Source of the DNA: Salinimicrobium marinum
GTDB taxonomy: Bacteria > Bacteroidota > Bacteroidia > Flavobacteriales > Flavobacteriaceae
Length of the DNA stretch: 64,000 nt
NCBI RefSeq assembly: GCF_014651535.1
Contig: NZ_BMXB01000001.1
Span: forward strand, 743,470-807,469
Direction of reading: 5' to 3'
The translations under genes and the position numbers were made by a program. The notes beneath the pieces were generated by a model. It worked only from the letters and a program-made list of their open reading frames with translations. It was not told where the DNA came from and made no database searches. Below are positions 7,998 through 17,253 of this stretch, piece by piece; position 1 is the stretch's first letter, and every line of letters begins with the position of its first letter.

Positions 7998-9758
7998 TTA
8001 TCCGTTCATGGAGATTAAAAACTCTTCATTGTTCCTTGTTTGTTTAATACGATCATTGATGAATTCCATTGCTTCCACAGGATTCATATCTGCAAGATAT
8101 TTACGAAGTACCCACATGCGTTGTAACGTATTTTCATCCAGTAAGATATCATCTCTACGCGTGCTGGAAGAAGTAAGGTCAATGGCAGGGAAGATACGTC
8201 TGTTGGCAATCTTTCTGTCCAACTGAAGCTCCATGTTTCCTGTACCTTTAAATTCTTCAAAAATAACTTCGTCCATCTTAGATCCTGTTTCAGTAAGTGC
8301 AGTTGCGATTATTGAAAGGGAACCTCCGTTTTCGATATTTCTTGCAGCACCAAAGAAACGTTTTGGTTTGTGAAGGGCATTTGCATCCACACCACCACTC
8401 AATACTTTTCCGCTGGCAGGTTGTACCGTGTTATAGGCACGCGCCAATCTTGTGATGGAATCCAGAAGGATCACTACATCATGGCCACATTCCACCATTC
8501 TTTTTGCTTTTTCCAAAACAATATTCGCAACACGTACATGCTCATGAGCTTCTTTGTCAAAGGTGGAAGCAACAACTTCTCCTTTAACATTCCGCTGCAT
8601 ATCTGTAACCTCTTCAGGACGTTCATCAATTAATAAGATAATTTGATAAACTTCCGGATGGTTTGCTGCAATGGCATTTGCGATATCCTTAAGAAGCATT
8701 GTTTTCCCTGTTTTTGGCTGGGAAACGATCATACCACGTTGTCCTTTTCCAATAGGGGAGAACATATCCATGATCCTTGTGGAAATGGTACTCTGTCTTT
8801 CGGCTATATTGAACTTTTCCTGTGGGAATAGAGGAGTAAGGTGCTCAAAAGAAACACGATCTCTTACTACCTGAGGTGCAAGTCCGTTGATTTTGTTGAT
8901 CTTGATAAGAGGGAAATATTTTTCTCCTTCTTTAGGTGGTCGTACCTGGCCTAAAACAGTATCTCCTGTTTTTAATCCGAACAACCTGATTTGTGACTGA
9001 GAAACATAAATATCATCAGGTGATGATAAATACATATAATCTGAAGATCTTAAGAATCCGTAGCCATCCTGCATGATGTCAAGAACACCTTCGCTTTCTA
9101 TGATCGCATCAAATTCATAATCGGGTTCTTTGTATCGGTTACGGTTGTCGCGGTTTCCGCTGTCCCTGTTTCCTGAATCTCTGTTCCCGGAATCCCTGTT
9201 TCCGTTATCGCTGCGATTTCCGGAGTTCTTCTGATTTGAATCCCTGTTTCCGGAATTCTGATTGTCTTTTTGTCGACTGCTGTCTTTTCTGGTATCCCTT
9301 TGATTTCTTTTGTCGTCTTTTCTTCCTGAAGAAGACTGATCTTTATCTTTGGGATTGTTACGTTCCTTAGGTTTTCCTGAAGTTTCCTGAGGTTTATTGG
9401 AATCCTGCTTAGGATTTCTTTTCGGTTGGGAAGACTCATCTTTACCTGAAGGCTTTTGCTCCTGAGTACCTTCCTTCTTTTCCGGCTCCTTTGTAGTGTC
9501 CGAATTTGGAGGTGTCTTACCTTCGCTTTCTTTCTTCACCCGAGGTTTGCGTTGTTTCTTTGCAGGTTTTTTGTCTTCCTGCTTATCATCATCGGTTAAA
9601 ACTTCCTGTACTTTTTTTGGATTGGAAGCCTGATAATCGAGAATCTGATATACCAAATCCAGCTTCTTTTGCGTACGGTATTTTGGAACGTTTAATGTTT
9701 TGGCTATTTCCTGCAGCTCAGGCAGCTTTTTAGCTTTTAATTCTGAAATTTCAAACAT
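7998..9758 (-). CDS. rho: Transcription termination factor Rho with long disordered insert
   Basis: Hexameric RNA-dependent ATPase that terminates transcription. The 586-residue protein has a Rho_N SAP-like domain (residues 1-50), then about 160 residues of charged Asn/Arg/Ser/Lys-rich low complexity including four tandem copies of a G-N-R-D-S unit. The OB-fold RNA-binding domain follows (from about 218, [16 protein letters not shown]), then the RecA-like motor with P-loop [12 protein letters not shown], Walker [17 protein letters not shown] and the Q/R-loop region. E. coli Rho is about 419 residues; the extra length is the insert typical of Bacteroidetes. A terminator follows the stop codon. 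The insert is a candidate phase-separation or extra RNA-contact region. Confidence 0.96.
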   Translation of the reverse strand: MFEISELKAKKLPELQEIAKTLNVPKYRTQKKLDLVYQILDYQASNPKKVQEVLTDDDKQEDKKPAKKQRKPRVKKESEGKTPPNSDTTKEPEKKEGTQEQKPSGKDESSQPKRNPKQDSNKPQETSGKPKERNNPKDKDQSSSGRKDDKRNQRDTRKDSSRQKDNQNSGNRDSNQKNSGNRSDNGNRDSGNRDSGNRDSGNRDNRNRYKEPDYEFDAIIESEGVLDIMQDGYGFLRSSDYMYLSSPDDIYVSQSQIRLFGLKTGDTVLGQVRPPKEGEKYFPLIKINKINGLAPQVVRDRVSFEHLTPLFPQEKFNIAERQSTISTRIMDMFSPIGKGQRGMIVSQPKTGKTMLLKDIANAIAANHPEVYQIILLIDERPEEVTDMQRNVKGEVVASTFDKEAHEHVRVANIVLEKAKRMVECGHDVVILLDSITRLARAYNTVQPASGKVLSGGVDANALHKPKRFFGAARNIENGGSLSIIATALTETGSKMDEVIFEEFKGTGNMELQLDRKIANRRIFPAIDLTSSSTRRDDILLDENTLQRMWVLRKYLADMNPVEAMEFINDRIKQTRNNEEFLISMNG

Positions 9759-9923
9759 GAATGTTTTTGAATAAAATTTGTGTTTGGTTTATTTAACCTT
9801 CTCGAGGAAGAATCGAAAAAAAATTGGAGTCTTAAGTAACCTGTGTTGAAATGGTTACGAAATGATACTGCAATTATACGACTTTATTTTTTATTTTAAA
9901 TATGTATTTTCAAAAGAATCTGT

Positions 9924-9931
9924 TATTTTTG
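9924..9931 (+). promoter_or_regulatory. -7 box upstream of DUF4293 gene
   Basis: TATTTTTG matches TANNTTTG and ends 19 bases before the ATG. No TTG is seen at the expected -33 distance, so the call is moderate. Confidence 0.45.
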
Positions 9932-9950
9932 TGCCTCCATTGAACAAAGT

Positions 9951-10361
9951 ATGTTACAACGAATACAGACAGTTTATCTATTTTTAGCAGCCTTATCAAG
10001 CGGCGGATTGATTTTTGTTTTTCATTTGTGGGAAAATTCCCAGGGGGAAGCAGTGTATGCACAGGATGATAATATGGTCTTTATCCTTTTTCTTATTTCA
10101 GCTTTGATTTCTTTGGTGACTATATTTTTATTTAAAAACCGAAAGCTTCAGTTTGTGCTGGGGCGACTCAATATCTTATTAAACTTTATTTTACTAGGAT
10201 TATTTGTCTATTGGTCCCTAATGGTACCTGGAGAGAGTAGCATCTCAGAGAAAGGTATTGGGATGCTGATTCCAATTATTTCTATCGTTTTTTTAGTGCT
10301 GGCCAATAAGGCTATCAAAAAGGATGAGGATCTTGTAAAATCTGTGGACCGGTTGCGATAA
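9951..10361 (+). CDS. DUF4293 integral membrane protein
   Basis: A 136-residue protein with four predicted transmembrane helices (about 5-25, 43-62, 70-92 and 98-118). The MLQRIQTVYLFLAALSS opening is characteristic of the DUF4293 family of Bacteroidetes. Function is unknown. It is divergent from rho, as often seen in flavobacteria, and is followed by a strong intrinsic terminator. A group II intron is inserted four bases past the T-tract. Confidence 0.82.
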   Translation: MLQRIQTVYLFLAALSSGGLIFVFHLWENSQGEAVYAQDDNMVFILFLISALISLVTIFLFKNRKLQFVLGRLNILLNFILLGLFVYWSLMVPGESSISEKGIGMLIPIISIVFLVLANKAIKKDEDLVKSVDRLR

Positions 10362-10392
10362 ACCTTTCATCTTAGTAGTATTAGTGCGTAAG

Positions 10393-10421
10393 AACCCGAA
10401 ACGAAAGTTTCGGGTTTTTTT
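10393..10421 (+). terminator. Intrinsic terminator of the DUF4293 gene
   Basis: A perfect 10-bp stem, AACCCGAAAC / GTTTCGGGTT, with a GAAA tetraloop-like loop, followed by a run of T. The group II intron begins at 10425, directly behind it. Confidence 0.9.
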
Positions 10422-10424
10422 GTT

Positions 10425-11581
10425 GTGCGCCCGGCATGGGCAATAACTGTAGGGTGAAAGTCCCGACATGCTTGACAGTGGGAAGTGTTAGTCAAGGGCA
10501 AGGGTGTCCATCGCGAGGTGGAATCTGAAGGAAGCCTAAGACAAATTCCCGGCCTGACGAACAGAAACTGCATACAAGGCCTATGAGGGTTGGATGAGCT
10601 TGCAATACAAAGCAAAGTCCAACACTGTCCGGAACCCTTGGGGTAAAAGCGGCAGGTATATGGGAGGAAAGTTATTGCTCTTACCCGGGGAGGTCTCACG
10701 GACGTGCAGACGATATTATTCGGAAGTATAAACATACTAGTTGTAAATGGATACTATTGTACATAGAACGATGGCTCTCAGTATCGTTACAACAAGCTGA
10801 CGGCACTTAGTGGCAAGAAGCAAAGGAACATCTCAAGGAGCTGTTATCAGTCCCTTATTGGCAAATTTGTTTTTGCATTACTGCATGGACGAATGGCTAC
10901 GGATCAAATTTCCTTCATGTCAATTCGAACGTTACGCTGATGATTGTGTTATACACTGTGCTAGTGAACAACAAGCAATGCAGCTGAAAGAGGCTCTAAA
11001 GTAGCGACTTAAGGCATGTGGTCTCGAGATGCATCCAGAGAAAACCGTGATCGTTTATTGCAAAGATGAAGACCGTCGTGAACAGTATATGCACACGTCA
11101 TTTGACTTTCTAGGCTTCACGTTTAGAAGAAGGAAATCAAGGAATAGACGGGGAAAATACTTCACGGGATTTTTACCTGCAGTTAGCGACAAAGCTAAGA
11201 AAGCTATCAGGAGTAGGATAAGAGGATGGAAACTGCCAAGTAGGAGTGGAAGTAGCCTTTCAAGATTGGCACAGGAAATCAATCCTGTGCTCAAAGGTTG
11301 GATAAATTACTTTGGATCTTTCTACAAATCAGAAATGTCGACAGTGTTGGGATATTTAAATATTATTCTGAAAAAGTGGGCAAGGCAGAAATATAAAAAG
11401 CTGCGTGGCCGCAAAATTAAGGCGAGTGAGTGGTTGAGGGAAGTTGCAAATGTGCAACCAAACTTACACATTGGCAATTAGGAATAAGACCATAGGTTGG
11501 ATAATAAGAGCCGTGTAAAGGGAGACTTTTACGCACGGTTCTGAGAGAGCGTAGAGGGGAAGTTCCTCTGCGCTACTCGAC
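10425..11581 (+). mobile_element. Group II intron with degenerate maturase
   Basis: The 5' end GTGCGCCCGGCATGGG and the following AGGGTGAAAGTCCCGA stretch are typical of bacterial group II introns. A 34-base domain V lies at 11508-11541, starting GAGCCG and ending CGGTTC with the expected pairing. Domain VI (about 11544-11578) has a GGAAGTT loop and a bulged branch-point adenosine at 11575, seven nucleotides counting from the 3' end, which I place at 11581 (...CTCGAC, an AY end). The internal reverse transcriptase is broken. Insertion is immediately behind the terminator of the DUF4293 gene, a site preference known for class C introns, though I cannot assign the class. The RNA ends look intact, so splicing in trans is possible. 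Confidence 0.88.
10709..11481 (+). pseudogene. ltrA: Remnant of LtrA-type reverse transcriptase/maturase
   Basis: Three collinear pieces of one protein. From 10709 the frame reads a maturase segment ending ILLYIERWLSVSLQQADGT and meets TAG at 10808. A one-base loss near 10807 shifts the match to the next frame, which continues VARSKGTSQGAVISPLL and holds the RT catalytic box ERYADDCVIHC. An in-frame TAG at 11002-11004 interrupts it. The remainder (to 11481) carries the RT C terminus and maturase domain X (LKGWINYFGSFYKSEM). The N-terminal RT part of about 200 residues expected from LtrA homologues is missing: intron RNA sequence joins directly to the middle of the protein. No endonuclease domain follows. 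The element cannot encode a working maturase. Confidence 0.88.
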
Positions 11582-11852
11582 TGGGAGGACAGGTAGGGAA
11601 ATAATCCTTACCTTCCTACCCGATTAACAGATTTTAAATGTGAGACTTGAAATTTGAGAATCATTTTTATATTTAATCTGGCACTGATAGCAATGTTCGT
11701 GTTATACCGATTATCCCTGTCCAGATTTTAGTGGAATCCTGATTCTTTCCGCCTAGTCTGCAGTCACCTTTCCTGTGGAGAGAAATTTTTAGAGGATAAA
11801 TTTAACTTTTCCAAAGTTTCAAACTTTGGAAAAGTTGCGTTCCATCGCTCCA
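11582..11852. other. Intergenic stretch behind the intron
   Basis: About 270 bases without a credible gene. It contains a hairpin-forming GGTAGGGAA...TTCCTACC segment at roughly 11592-11620, just behind the intron 3' end, and the near-perfect long inverted repeat listed separately at 11804-11836. Nothing else was recognised. Confidence 0.6.
11804..11836. repeat. Perfect 16-bp inverted repeat, likely terminator of the YfcE-like gene
   Basis: AACTTTTCCAAAGTTT and its exact complement are separated by a single C. It lies 16 bases past the stop of the minus-strand phosphodiesterase gene, so a hairpin in its 3' UTR is the simplest reading. The T-run is weak on either strand. AAGTTT/CTTTGGAAAAG hairpins of this kind recur between flavobacterial genes. 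Confidence 0.6.
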
Positions 11853-12347
11853 TCACCTTTTCCCTAACTCAACAACTTCCAAATCTTCAATTTTACTGCC
11901 ATCGATCTTGAAGCGTAACATCGTGCGTACCTGATGGAAGCCGTGTTTTCCTGCGGCCCCGGGATTCATGTGAAGGGTGCCGAGCTTTTGGTCGTTCATC
12001 ACCTTTAAAATATGGGAGTGTCCGCTAATGAAGATCTTTGGAGGGTTCTGCCTGATCTCTTCCCGAATCGCCGGAGAATATTTTCCGGGGTAACCACCAA
12101 TGTGGGTGATCCAGACATCTACGTCTTCGCACATGAATCTCTGGTGCAACGGAAATTCTTTTCTAATCTCGGCTCCGTCAATATTTCCATAGACCGCTTT
12201 TAAAGGTTTTAGCTTTTGGATTTCATCTGTCACAGATGTAATACCAATATCTCCCGCATGCCACACTTCATCGGCTTGTTTAACGTAAGAGAGGATTCTT
12301 TCATCAATATGGCTATGGGTGTCGCTGAGCAACAGGATTTTCTTCAT
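11853..12347 (-). CDS. YfcE-type metallophosphoesterase
   Basis: Cytosolic calcineurin-like phosphodiesterase of 164 residues. Metal-binding motifs are in the expected order: LLSDTHSH (D8, H10), HAGDIG, VYGNIDG (the N in GNxD), ITHIGGYP and ISGHSHI near the C terminus. YfcE/MJ0936 family members hydrolyse model phosphodiesters; the natural substrate here is unknown. The gene is divergent from truA and ends in a long inverted repeat. Confidence 0.88.
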   Translation of the reverse strand: MKKILLLSDTHSHIDERILSYVKQADEVWHAGDIGITSVTDEIQKLKPLKAVYGNIDGAEIRKEFPLHQRFMCEDVDVWITHIGGYPGKYSPAIREEIRQNPPKIFISGHSHILKVMNDQKLGTLHMNPGAAGKHGFHQVRTMLRFKIDGSKIEDLEVVELGKR

Positions 12348-12392
12348 CAGTTAATTTTATGTCAATATATAAATCTATAACAGCAATGCCAT

Positions 12393-12421
12393 TTGCAGTT
12401 GGCTTTAATGGCTTATCTTTG
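12393..12421 (+). promoter_or_regulatory. Promoter of truA
   Basis: TTG at 12393-12395, 18-base spacer, TATCTTTG at 12414-12421: a full match to the flavobacterial consensus. The predicted transcription start near 12428 leaves a leader of about 24 bases before the TTG start codon of truA, supporting that start. Confidence 0.75.
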
Positions 12422-12451
12422 TTGCTTCAAATGTAAAAATAATCATTAAGC

Positions 12452-13192
12452 TTGAGATATTTTTTGGAGCTTGCATACCAGGGAAAAGCATATCATGGGT
12501 GGCAGCGGCAACCAAATGCTGTCTCTGTTCAGGAAGTAATTGAAAATGCTCTTTTTACCCTCATGCAACGATCTGTAGAAATTTTGGGAGCGGGAAGAAC
12601 AGATGCGGGAGTACACGCAAAACAGCTTTTTGCACATTTTGATGTGGAGGAAGAATTAAGTGAGGATTTTTTTTTTAAGTTGAACTCGCTCCTTCCGCAG
12701 GATATTGCTATAAATGGCTTGCATAAAGTAACACCGGAGGCTCATGCTAGGTTTGATGCTGTAGGCCGGTCTTATGAATATCATATTGTTCAGAAAAAAG
12801 ATCCTTTTGCGTTTGATGCTGCTCATCTTGTGAAAAGGGAACTGGATGTGGATGCCATGAATAAGGCTGCTGAGATTCTTCTTGAGTATCAGAATTTTAA
12901 AAGTTTTTCACGTTCACGAACAGATGTGAGAACGTATAACTGTAAAATAGAGCACGCTTACTGGCAGAGGGAAAATGACCGACTCGTTTTCCATATCAAA
13001 GCAGACAGATTCCTTCGGAATATGGTAAGGGCTGTTGTAGGTACATTGCTTGGAGTGGGATTGGGAAAGATGAAAGTGGAGAAAGTACATGAAATAATTT
13101 TAAGCGAGAGCAGGAGCGAGGCGGGAGCGTCTGTACCGGCTAAAGGATTATATTTAACTAAAGTAGAATACCCAAATACGATTTTTATTTAA
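12452..13192 (+). CDS. truA: tRNA pseudouridine synthase A (TTG start)
   Basis: Isomerises uridines 38-40 in the anticodon arm of tRNAs. Motif II GAGRTDAGVHA with the catalytic aspartate is visible near residue 52, and the C-terminal RNMVRAVVGTLL and GASVPAKGLYL motifs complete the TruA signature. The 246-residue length is normal. No in-frame ATG exists before the family-conserved N terminus (RYFLELAYQGKAYHGWQ), and a stop codon lies 12 bases upstream, so the TTG at 12452 is the start. The stop TAA overlaps the ATG of the downstream ABC exporter by one base, indicating a two-gene operon. Confidence 0.95.
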   Translation: MRYFLELAYQGKAYHGWQRQPNAVSVQEVIENALFTLMQRSVEILGAGRTDAGVHAKQLFAHFDVEEELSEDFFFKLNSLLPQDIAINGLHKVTPEAHARFDAVGRSYEYHIVQKKDPFAFDAAHLVKRELDVDAMNKAAEILLEYQNFKSFSRSRTDVRTYNCKIEHAYWQRENDRLVFHIKADRFLRNMVRAVVGTLLGVGLGKMKVEKVHEIILSESRSEAGASVPAKGLYLTKVEYPNTIFI

Positions 13193-14961
13193 TGGCTGCA
13201 TCTACGGGAAATGCTTTTGATTTCAAATTATTCAGGCGTCTGCTTGAATATACCCAGACCTATAAATGGACGTTTTATTTTGTAGGGATTGCTGCTATTC
13301 TTTTATCGTTCTTTGCTGTTTTACGACCTTATTTACTGCAGGTTACTATAGATAATTCTATAGTTCCACAAGATGGAGAGGAATTGGTATTCTATATTGC
13401 ACTAATGGCCGGAGTACTTATTCTGGAGGTGATTTTTCAGTTTTGTTTTATTTATTTTGCCAATCTGCTGGGACAGGATGTGGTAAGGGACCTTAGGGTT
13501 GATCTTTTCGAACACATGCTTCAGTTCAAGATGAAGTATTTTGATAAGTCGGCAGTTGGTAGGCTGGTGACCAGGGCAGTTAGTGATATTGAAACCATCT
13601 CGAGTATTTTCAGCCAGGGGCTGTTTATGATCATTAGTGATTTGCTGAAAATGATCACGGTCCTTGCTTTTATGTTTTATCAAAGCTGGCGGTTAACACT
13701 TCTGGTGTTACTGGTGCTTCCGTTCATATTATATGCCACCCGAATTTTTCAGAAGAAAATGAAAGCGGCTTTTGAGGTGGTAAGAACAGAAGTTGCAAAC
13801 CTTAACACCTTTGTCCAGGAGCGAATCACCGGAATGAAGATCGTACAGCTTTTCACACGGGAAGAAACCGAATATCAGAAATTTAAGGATATCAATGATA
13901 AACACCGCAAAGGCTGGATCAAGACGGTATGGTATAACTCCATTTTCTTTCCTATTGCTGAAATGTCTACTTCAATCACCATCGGACTTATCGTGTGGTA
14001 TGGAGGATTGCGTGTGATGGGAGGTAGCGAGGCTATAACCCTGGGGGTAATTGTGGCTTTTATAGAGCTGAGTCAGATGTTGTTCCGGCCGTTAAGGCAA
14101 ATTGCCGATAAATTCAATACGCTGCAAATGGGAATGGTAGCTGCAAACAGGGTGTTTGGAATTCTGGATACCAGCGCAAGCATTCCCGATGAAGGAACTA
14201 TAGAAATTGATCATCTAAACGGGGAAATTACTTTTGAAGATGTGAAGTTTGGCTATGTTGAAGGAGAAGAGGTGCTTAAAGGGATCTCTTTTAAAGCCAA
14301 TGTTGGAGAAACAGTTGCCATTGTTGGAGCTACCGGTGCTGGGAAATCTACGGTGATCAATCTTTTAAACCGCTCTTATGAAATCCAGAGCGGAAGGATT
14401 CTGGTAGACGGAATTGATGTGAAGGATATCACGCTAAAATCGTTGCGATCTCAAATCGCCATTGTACTGCAGGATGTATTTTTATTCGCAGACACCATTA
14501 AAAATAATATTACTTTAAACCATCCTGAAATTTCAAAAGAAGAGGTGGTAAGAGCTGCAAAGGAAATTGGAGTGCATACATTTATTGATACTCTTCCGGG
14601 AGGTTATGATTATAATGTAAAGGAACGGGGAGTAATGCTTTCTTCAGGGCAGCGGCAGTTGATCGCGTTTTTAAGGGCTTACGTAAGTAATCCAAGTATT
14701 CTGGTACTTGATGAAGCCACATCATCGGTAGATTCCTATAGCGAACAGCTCATTCAGGATGCAACGGATAAGATCACCAAAGGGCGAACTTCTATTGTCA
14801 TCGCTCACAGGCTGGCGACTATAAAAAAAGCAGATAAGATCCTGGTCATGGATGCAGGGAAAATTGTGGAAACAGGTACGCATCAGGAATTACTTAAGAA
14901 GGAAAACGGATACTATAAAAATTTGTACGAAGTACAATTCATGGAGGAAGAAGCAATCTAA
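13192..14961 (+). CDS. ABC exporter, fused permease and ATPase (MsbA/multidrug-like)
   Basis: A 589-residue half-transporter with six transmembrane helices (about residues 20-320) followed by an ATPase domain. Visible motifs are Walker A GATGAGKS, Q-loop IVLQDVF, a slightly atypical signature LSSGQRQL (LSGGQ in most), Walker B ILVLDEATSSVD and the H-loop IAHRLA. It acts as a homodimer or heterodimer in the inner membrane. The substrate could be lipid A core, lipids or drugs; sequence alone does not say. It is translationally coupled to truA. Its stop lies 2 bases from the stop of the convergent cdaA. Confidence 0.92.
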   Translation: MAASTGNAFDFKLFRRLLEYTQTYKWTFYFVGIAAILLSFFAVLRPYLLQVTIDNSIVPQDGEELVFYIALMAGVLILEVIFQFCFIYFANLLGQDVVRDLRVDLFEHMLQFKMKYFDKSAVGRLVTRAVSDIETISSIFSQGLFMIISDLLKMITVLAFMFYQSWRLTLLVLLVLPFILYATRIFQKKMKAAFEVVRTEVANLNTFVQERITGMKIVQLFTREETEYQKFKDINDKHRKGWIKTVWYNSIFFPIAEMSTSITIGLIVWYGGLRVMGGSEAITLGVIVAFIELSQMLFRPLRQIADKFNTLQMGMVAANRVFGILDTSASIPDEGTIEIDHLNGEITFEDVKFGYVEGEEVLKGISFKANVGETVAIVGATGAGKSTVINLLNRSYEIQSGRILVDGIDVKDITLKSLRSQIAIVLQDVFLFADTIKNNITLNHPEISKEEVVRAAKEIGVHTFIDTLPGGYDYNVKERGVMLSSGQRQLIAFLRAYVSNPSILVLDEATSSVDSYSEQLIQDATDKITKGRTSIVIAHRLATIKKADKILVMDAGKIVETGTHQELLKKENGYYKNLYEVQFMEEEAI

Positions 14962-14963
14962 GG

Positions 14964-15737
14964 TTACACCAAATCTGCCTTTAGTTTATTGATCAACTCA
15001 TCCCTCCCGTCATACATCACGAATTCCCCATCTTTTATATAAGAAATTTGTCCGGTTTCTTCGCTGACTACCAGCGCAAGTGCGTCGGTTTTTTCGGTAA
15101 TTCCAACGGCAGCGCGGTGTCGTAATCCGAAACGTAAGGGAATCGTGCGGTCATTAGAAACGGGAAGAACAACCCGGGTAGCAGTAATAAAATTGTCTTC
15201 AATTATGATGGCACCATCATGCAGGATACTGTTTTTATAAAAAACCGATTCTAGAATAGGCTGGTTGACAAGAATTTTCATCTTGTCTCCTGTATTTTTT
15301 ACAAAGTCGAGGCTGGTATTTCTTTGAACCACAATTAAAGCTCCGGTATTGGTGCGGCCCATGTTTTCACAGGCGCTAACGATAGATTCGATATCATTTG
15401 GCGTTTCCAGGTCGTCTTTAATAAGCTTCAGCGTCTGAAGAAATTTTCTTCTTCGAGCAAAATTTGTGGAGCCTATCATTAGCAGGAATTTTCTTATTTC
15501 CTGCTGAAACACCACGATCAACGCAAACATTCCCACTCCAATAAATTCTCCAAGCACACTGCTTAACATTTCCATTTGCAGGAATTGCGTAAGCTTTCCT
15601 ACCAGGTAAATAATGGTGATCCCGATAAAGATATTGACCGCAACAGTCCCTTTTACCAGCTTGTATAAATAATAAAGTAAGGCTGCGATAAGGAGAATGT
15701 CAACAATGTCGAGGATACGGAGGTCTAAGAAATCCAA
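14964..15737 (-). CDS. cdaA: Diadenylate cyclase CdaA
   Basis: Makes the second messenger c-di-AMP from two ATP. Three N-terminal transmembrane helices (about 10-85) precede a DAC domain. The catalytic DGA motif is residues 174-176 (ILHDGAIII) and the RHR motif residues 206-208 (GLRHRAAVG). The 257-residue length is typical of membrane CdaA. In Firmicutes cdaA sits with cdaR and glmM; here it follows folP on the same strand with a 36-base gap, an arrangement seen in Bacteroidetes. A potassium/osmolyte or envelope-stress role is inferred from the family. Confidence 0.93.
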   Translation of the reverse strand: MDFLDLRILDIVDILLIAALLYYLYKLVKGTVAVNIFIGITIIYLVGKLTQFLQMEMLSSVLGEFIGVGMFALIVVFQQEIRKFLLMIGSTNFARRRKFLQTLKLIKDDLETPNDIESIVSACENMGRTNTGALIVVQRNTSLDFVKNTGDKMKILVNQPILESVFYKNSILHDGAIIIEDNFITATRVVLPVSNDRTIPLRFGLRHRAAVGITEKTDALALVVSEETGQISYIKDGEFVMYDGRDELINKLKADLV

Positions 15738-15773
15738 AGTAGTCGCTTTTTGGTAAATGTAAAAAATATAAGT

Positions 15774-16598
15774 TTAGTTCCTAACAAGGCTCGTTAATTT
15801 CACACATTCCACAGCTTCTTTTACATCGTGCACCCGAAGGATATGTGCTCCTTTAAGCAGGGAAATGGTATTGAGTACAGTAGTGCCATTCAAAGCTTCA
15901 TCTGGAGTGGTATGAAAGGTTTTGTAAATAAGCGATTTTCTGGAAATCCCGGAGAGCAGAGGGAGGTTTAGGCTTTTAAAAAGTTCGAGTTTGGACAACA
16001 ATTCGAAATTCTGAGCAATATTCTTTGAAAATCCGAAGCCGGGGTCAATAATGAGGTCATTAATTCCCAGGTCTCGGGCTTCAGAAATTTTTTCTGAAAA
16101 GTAGAACAGCAGGTCTTTTATGAGGTCATCGTACTGGTTAAGGTCTTTCATGTTCTTAGGATTTCCGCGCATGTGCATCAGGATGTACGGCACCTGTAGT
16201 TCGGCTACTGTTTTCAGCATTTCTGAATCCAGACTTCCTCCGGAAATATCATTGATAAGGGCAGCCCCATTTTCCACTGCCTGTCGTGCGACTTCACTTC
16301 TGAAGGTGTCTATTGAAAGAAATACCTCCGGAAATTCCTTCAGCAGCAATTGCACCACCGGAATCAATCGCATTAATTCTTCCTCTTCCGAAATATCTAC
16401 TGCGCCGGGCCTGCTGCTATACGCCCCTACATCTATAAAATCGGCACCTTCCTTCAACATTTTCTCTGCATGTTGCAGGTAGTCTTTTTCCGAAGAATTA
16501 CGTCCGCCGTCATAAAAGGAGTCGGGCGTAAGATTTACAATTCCCATTACTTTAGGGGTCGAAAAATCAATTAAAGTGCCTTTGCAGTTGATAGTCAT
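15774..16598 (-). CDS. folP: Dihydropteroate synthase
   Basis: Condenses p-aminobenzoate with hydroxymethyl-dihydropterin pyrophosphate in folate synthesis; the sulfonamide target. The TIM-barrel motifs are intact: GIVNLTPDSFYDGG, IDVGAYSSRPGA, LINDISGGS, IDPGFGFSK and LSGISRKS. The length of 274 residues is normal. It is upstream of cdaA on the same strand. The divergent neighbour is the DUF1599 gene, 85 bases away. Confidence 0.95.
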   Translation of the reverse strand: MTINCKGTLIDFSTPKVMGIVNLTPDSFYDGGRNSSEKDYLQHAEKMLKEGADFIDVGAYSSRPGAVDISEEEELMRLIPVVQLLLKEFPEVFLSIDTFRSEVARQAVENGAALINDISGGSLDSEMLKTVAELQVPYILMHMRGNPKNMKDLNQYDDLIKDLLFYFSEKISEARDLGINDLIIDPGFGFSKNIAQNFELLSKLELFKSLNLPLLSGISRKSLIYKTFHTTPDEALNGTTVLNTISLLKGAHILRVHDVKEAVECVKLTSLVRN

Positions 16599-16683
16599 TT
16601 AAAAAAGGGGATTTTTACGATGGAAAAATTAACTTTGACAATTCGAATTATTTCAGCGAAATTTACGCAAATTACCCGTTTCT

Positions 16684-17232
16684 ATGAAGGATACTTCTAA
16701 ACAATATGATGCGGTGGTAGATGAATGCCGCAGCTTGTTTATTAATAAAATGAAGGATTATGGCTGTGCCTGGAGGATCTTGAGGCTCCCATCCCTCACC
16801 GATCAAATTTTTATCAAGGCACAGCGAATTAGAGGACTTCAGGAGAATGAGGTGAGAAAAGTAGATGAGGGAGAAGCACCAGAATTTATTGGGATCATCA
16901 ATTATTCTGTGATGGCGCTCATTCAGCTGGAAAAAGGGGTTGCAGATCAACCCGATCTTTCTACTGAAGAAGTGACTGCACTATACGATTCGGTAATTCA
17001 GGAGACCAAACAATTGATGGAGAACAAGAACCACGATTATGGGGAAGCCTGGAGGGATATGCGGGTAAGTTCACTGACCGATCTTATACTTCAGAAATTA
17101 TTGCGCATCAAAACAATAGAAAATAATAAAGGGAAAACGCTGGTAAGTGAAGGTATTGACGCAAATTATCAGGACATGATTAATTATGCTGTTTTTGCGC
17201 TCATCCATTTAGAAGAGGCTAAAGCAAAATAA
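16684..17232 (+). CDS. DUF1599 protein with internal duplication
   Basis: A 182-residue soluble protein composed of two similar halves. The first half has DECRSLFINKMKDYGCAWR and SLTDQIFIKAQRI; the second has DSVIQETKQLMENKNHDYG followed by AWRDMRVSSLTDLILQKLLRI. The repeated K-x-x-D-Y-G-x-A-W-R pattern, SLTD and a closing INYxVxALIxLE define the DUF1599 family of Bacteroidetes. The fold resembles nucleotide-modifying or phage-type Nmad5-like helical proteins only by general composition; I assign no function. It is followed after 21 bases by the DoxX-type gene, probably in one operon. Confidence 0.8.
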   Translation: MKDTSKQYDAVVDECRSLFINKMKDYGCAWRILRLPSLTDQIFIKAQRIRGLQENEVRKVDEGEAPEFIGIINYSVMALIQLEKGVADQPDLSTEEVTALYDSVIQETKQLMENKNHDYGEAWRDMRVSSLTDLILQKLLRIKTIENNKGKTLVSEGIDANYQDMINYAVFALIHLEEAKAK

Positions 17233-17253
17233 AGAACCCGTTAAAAAAGAAAA

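Noticed and set aside
7733-8047. Open frame running through tRNA-Gly and its terminator
   Set aside because: It overlaps a functional tRNA and the rho 3' end; composition is not protein-like.
9140-9210. Possible CRISPR-like or regulatory direct repeat
   Set aside because: The repeats of about 15 bases are in frame inside rho and encode G-N-R-D-S units, so they are coding low complexity.
10367-10735. Minus-strand open frame of about 120 codons over the start of the group II intron
   Set aside because: It lies antisense to the structured intron RNA, has an odd Cys/Ser/Arg/Pro-rich composition and no recognisable domain.
11002-11004. In-frame TAG in the maturase read as a recoded codon
   Set aside because: The gene also has a frameshift and a large N-terminal loss, so it is a plain nonsense mutation in a decaying gene.
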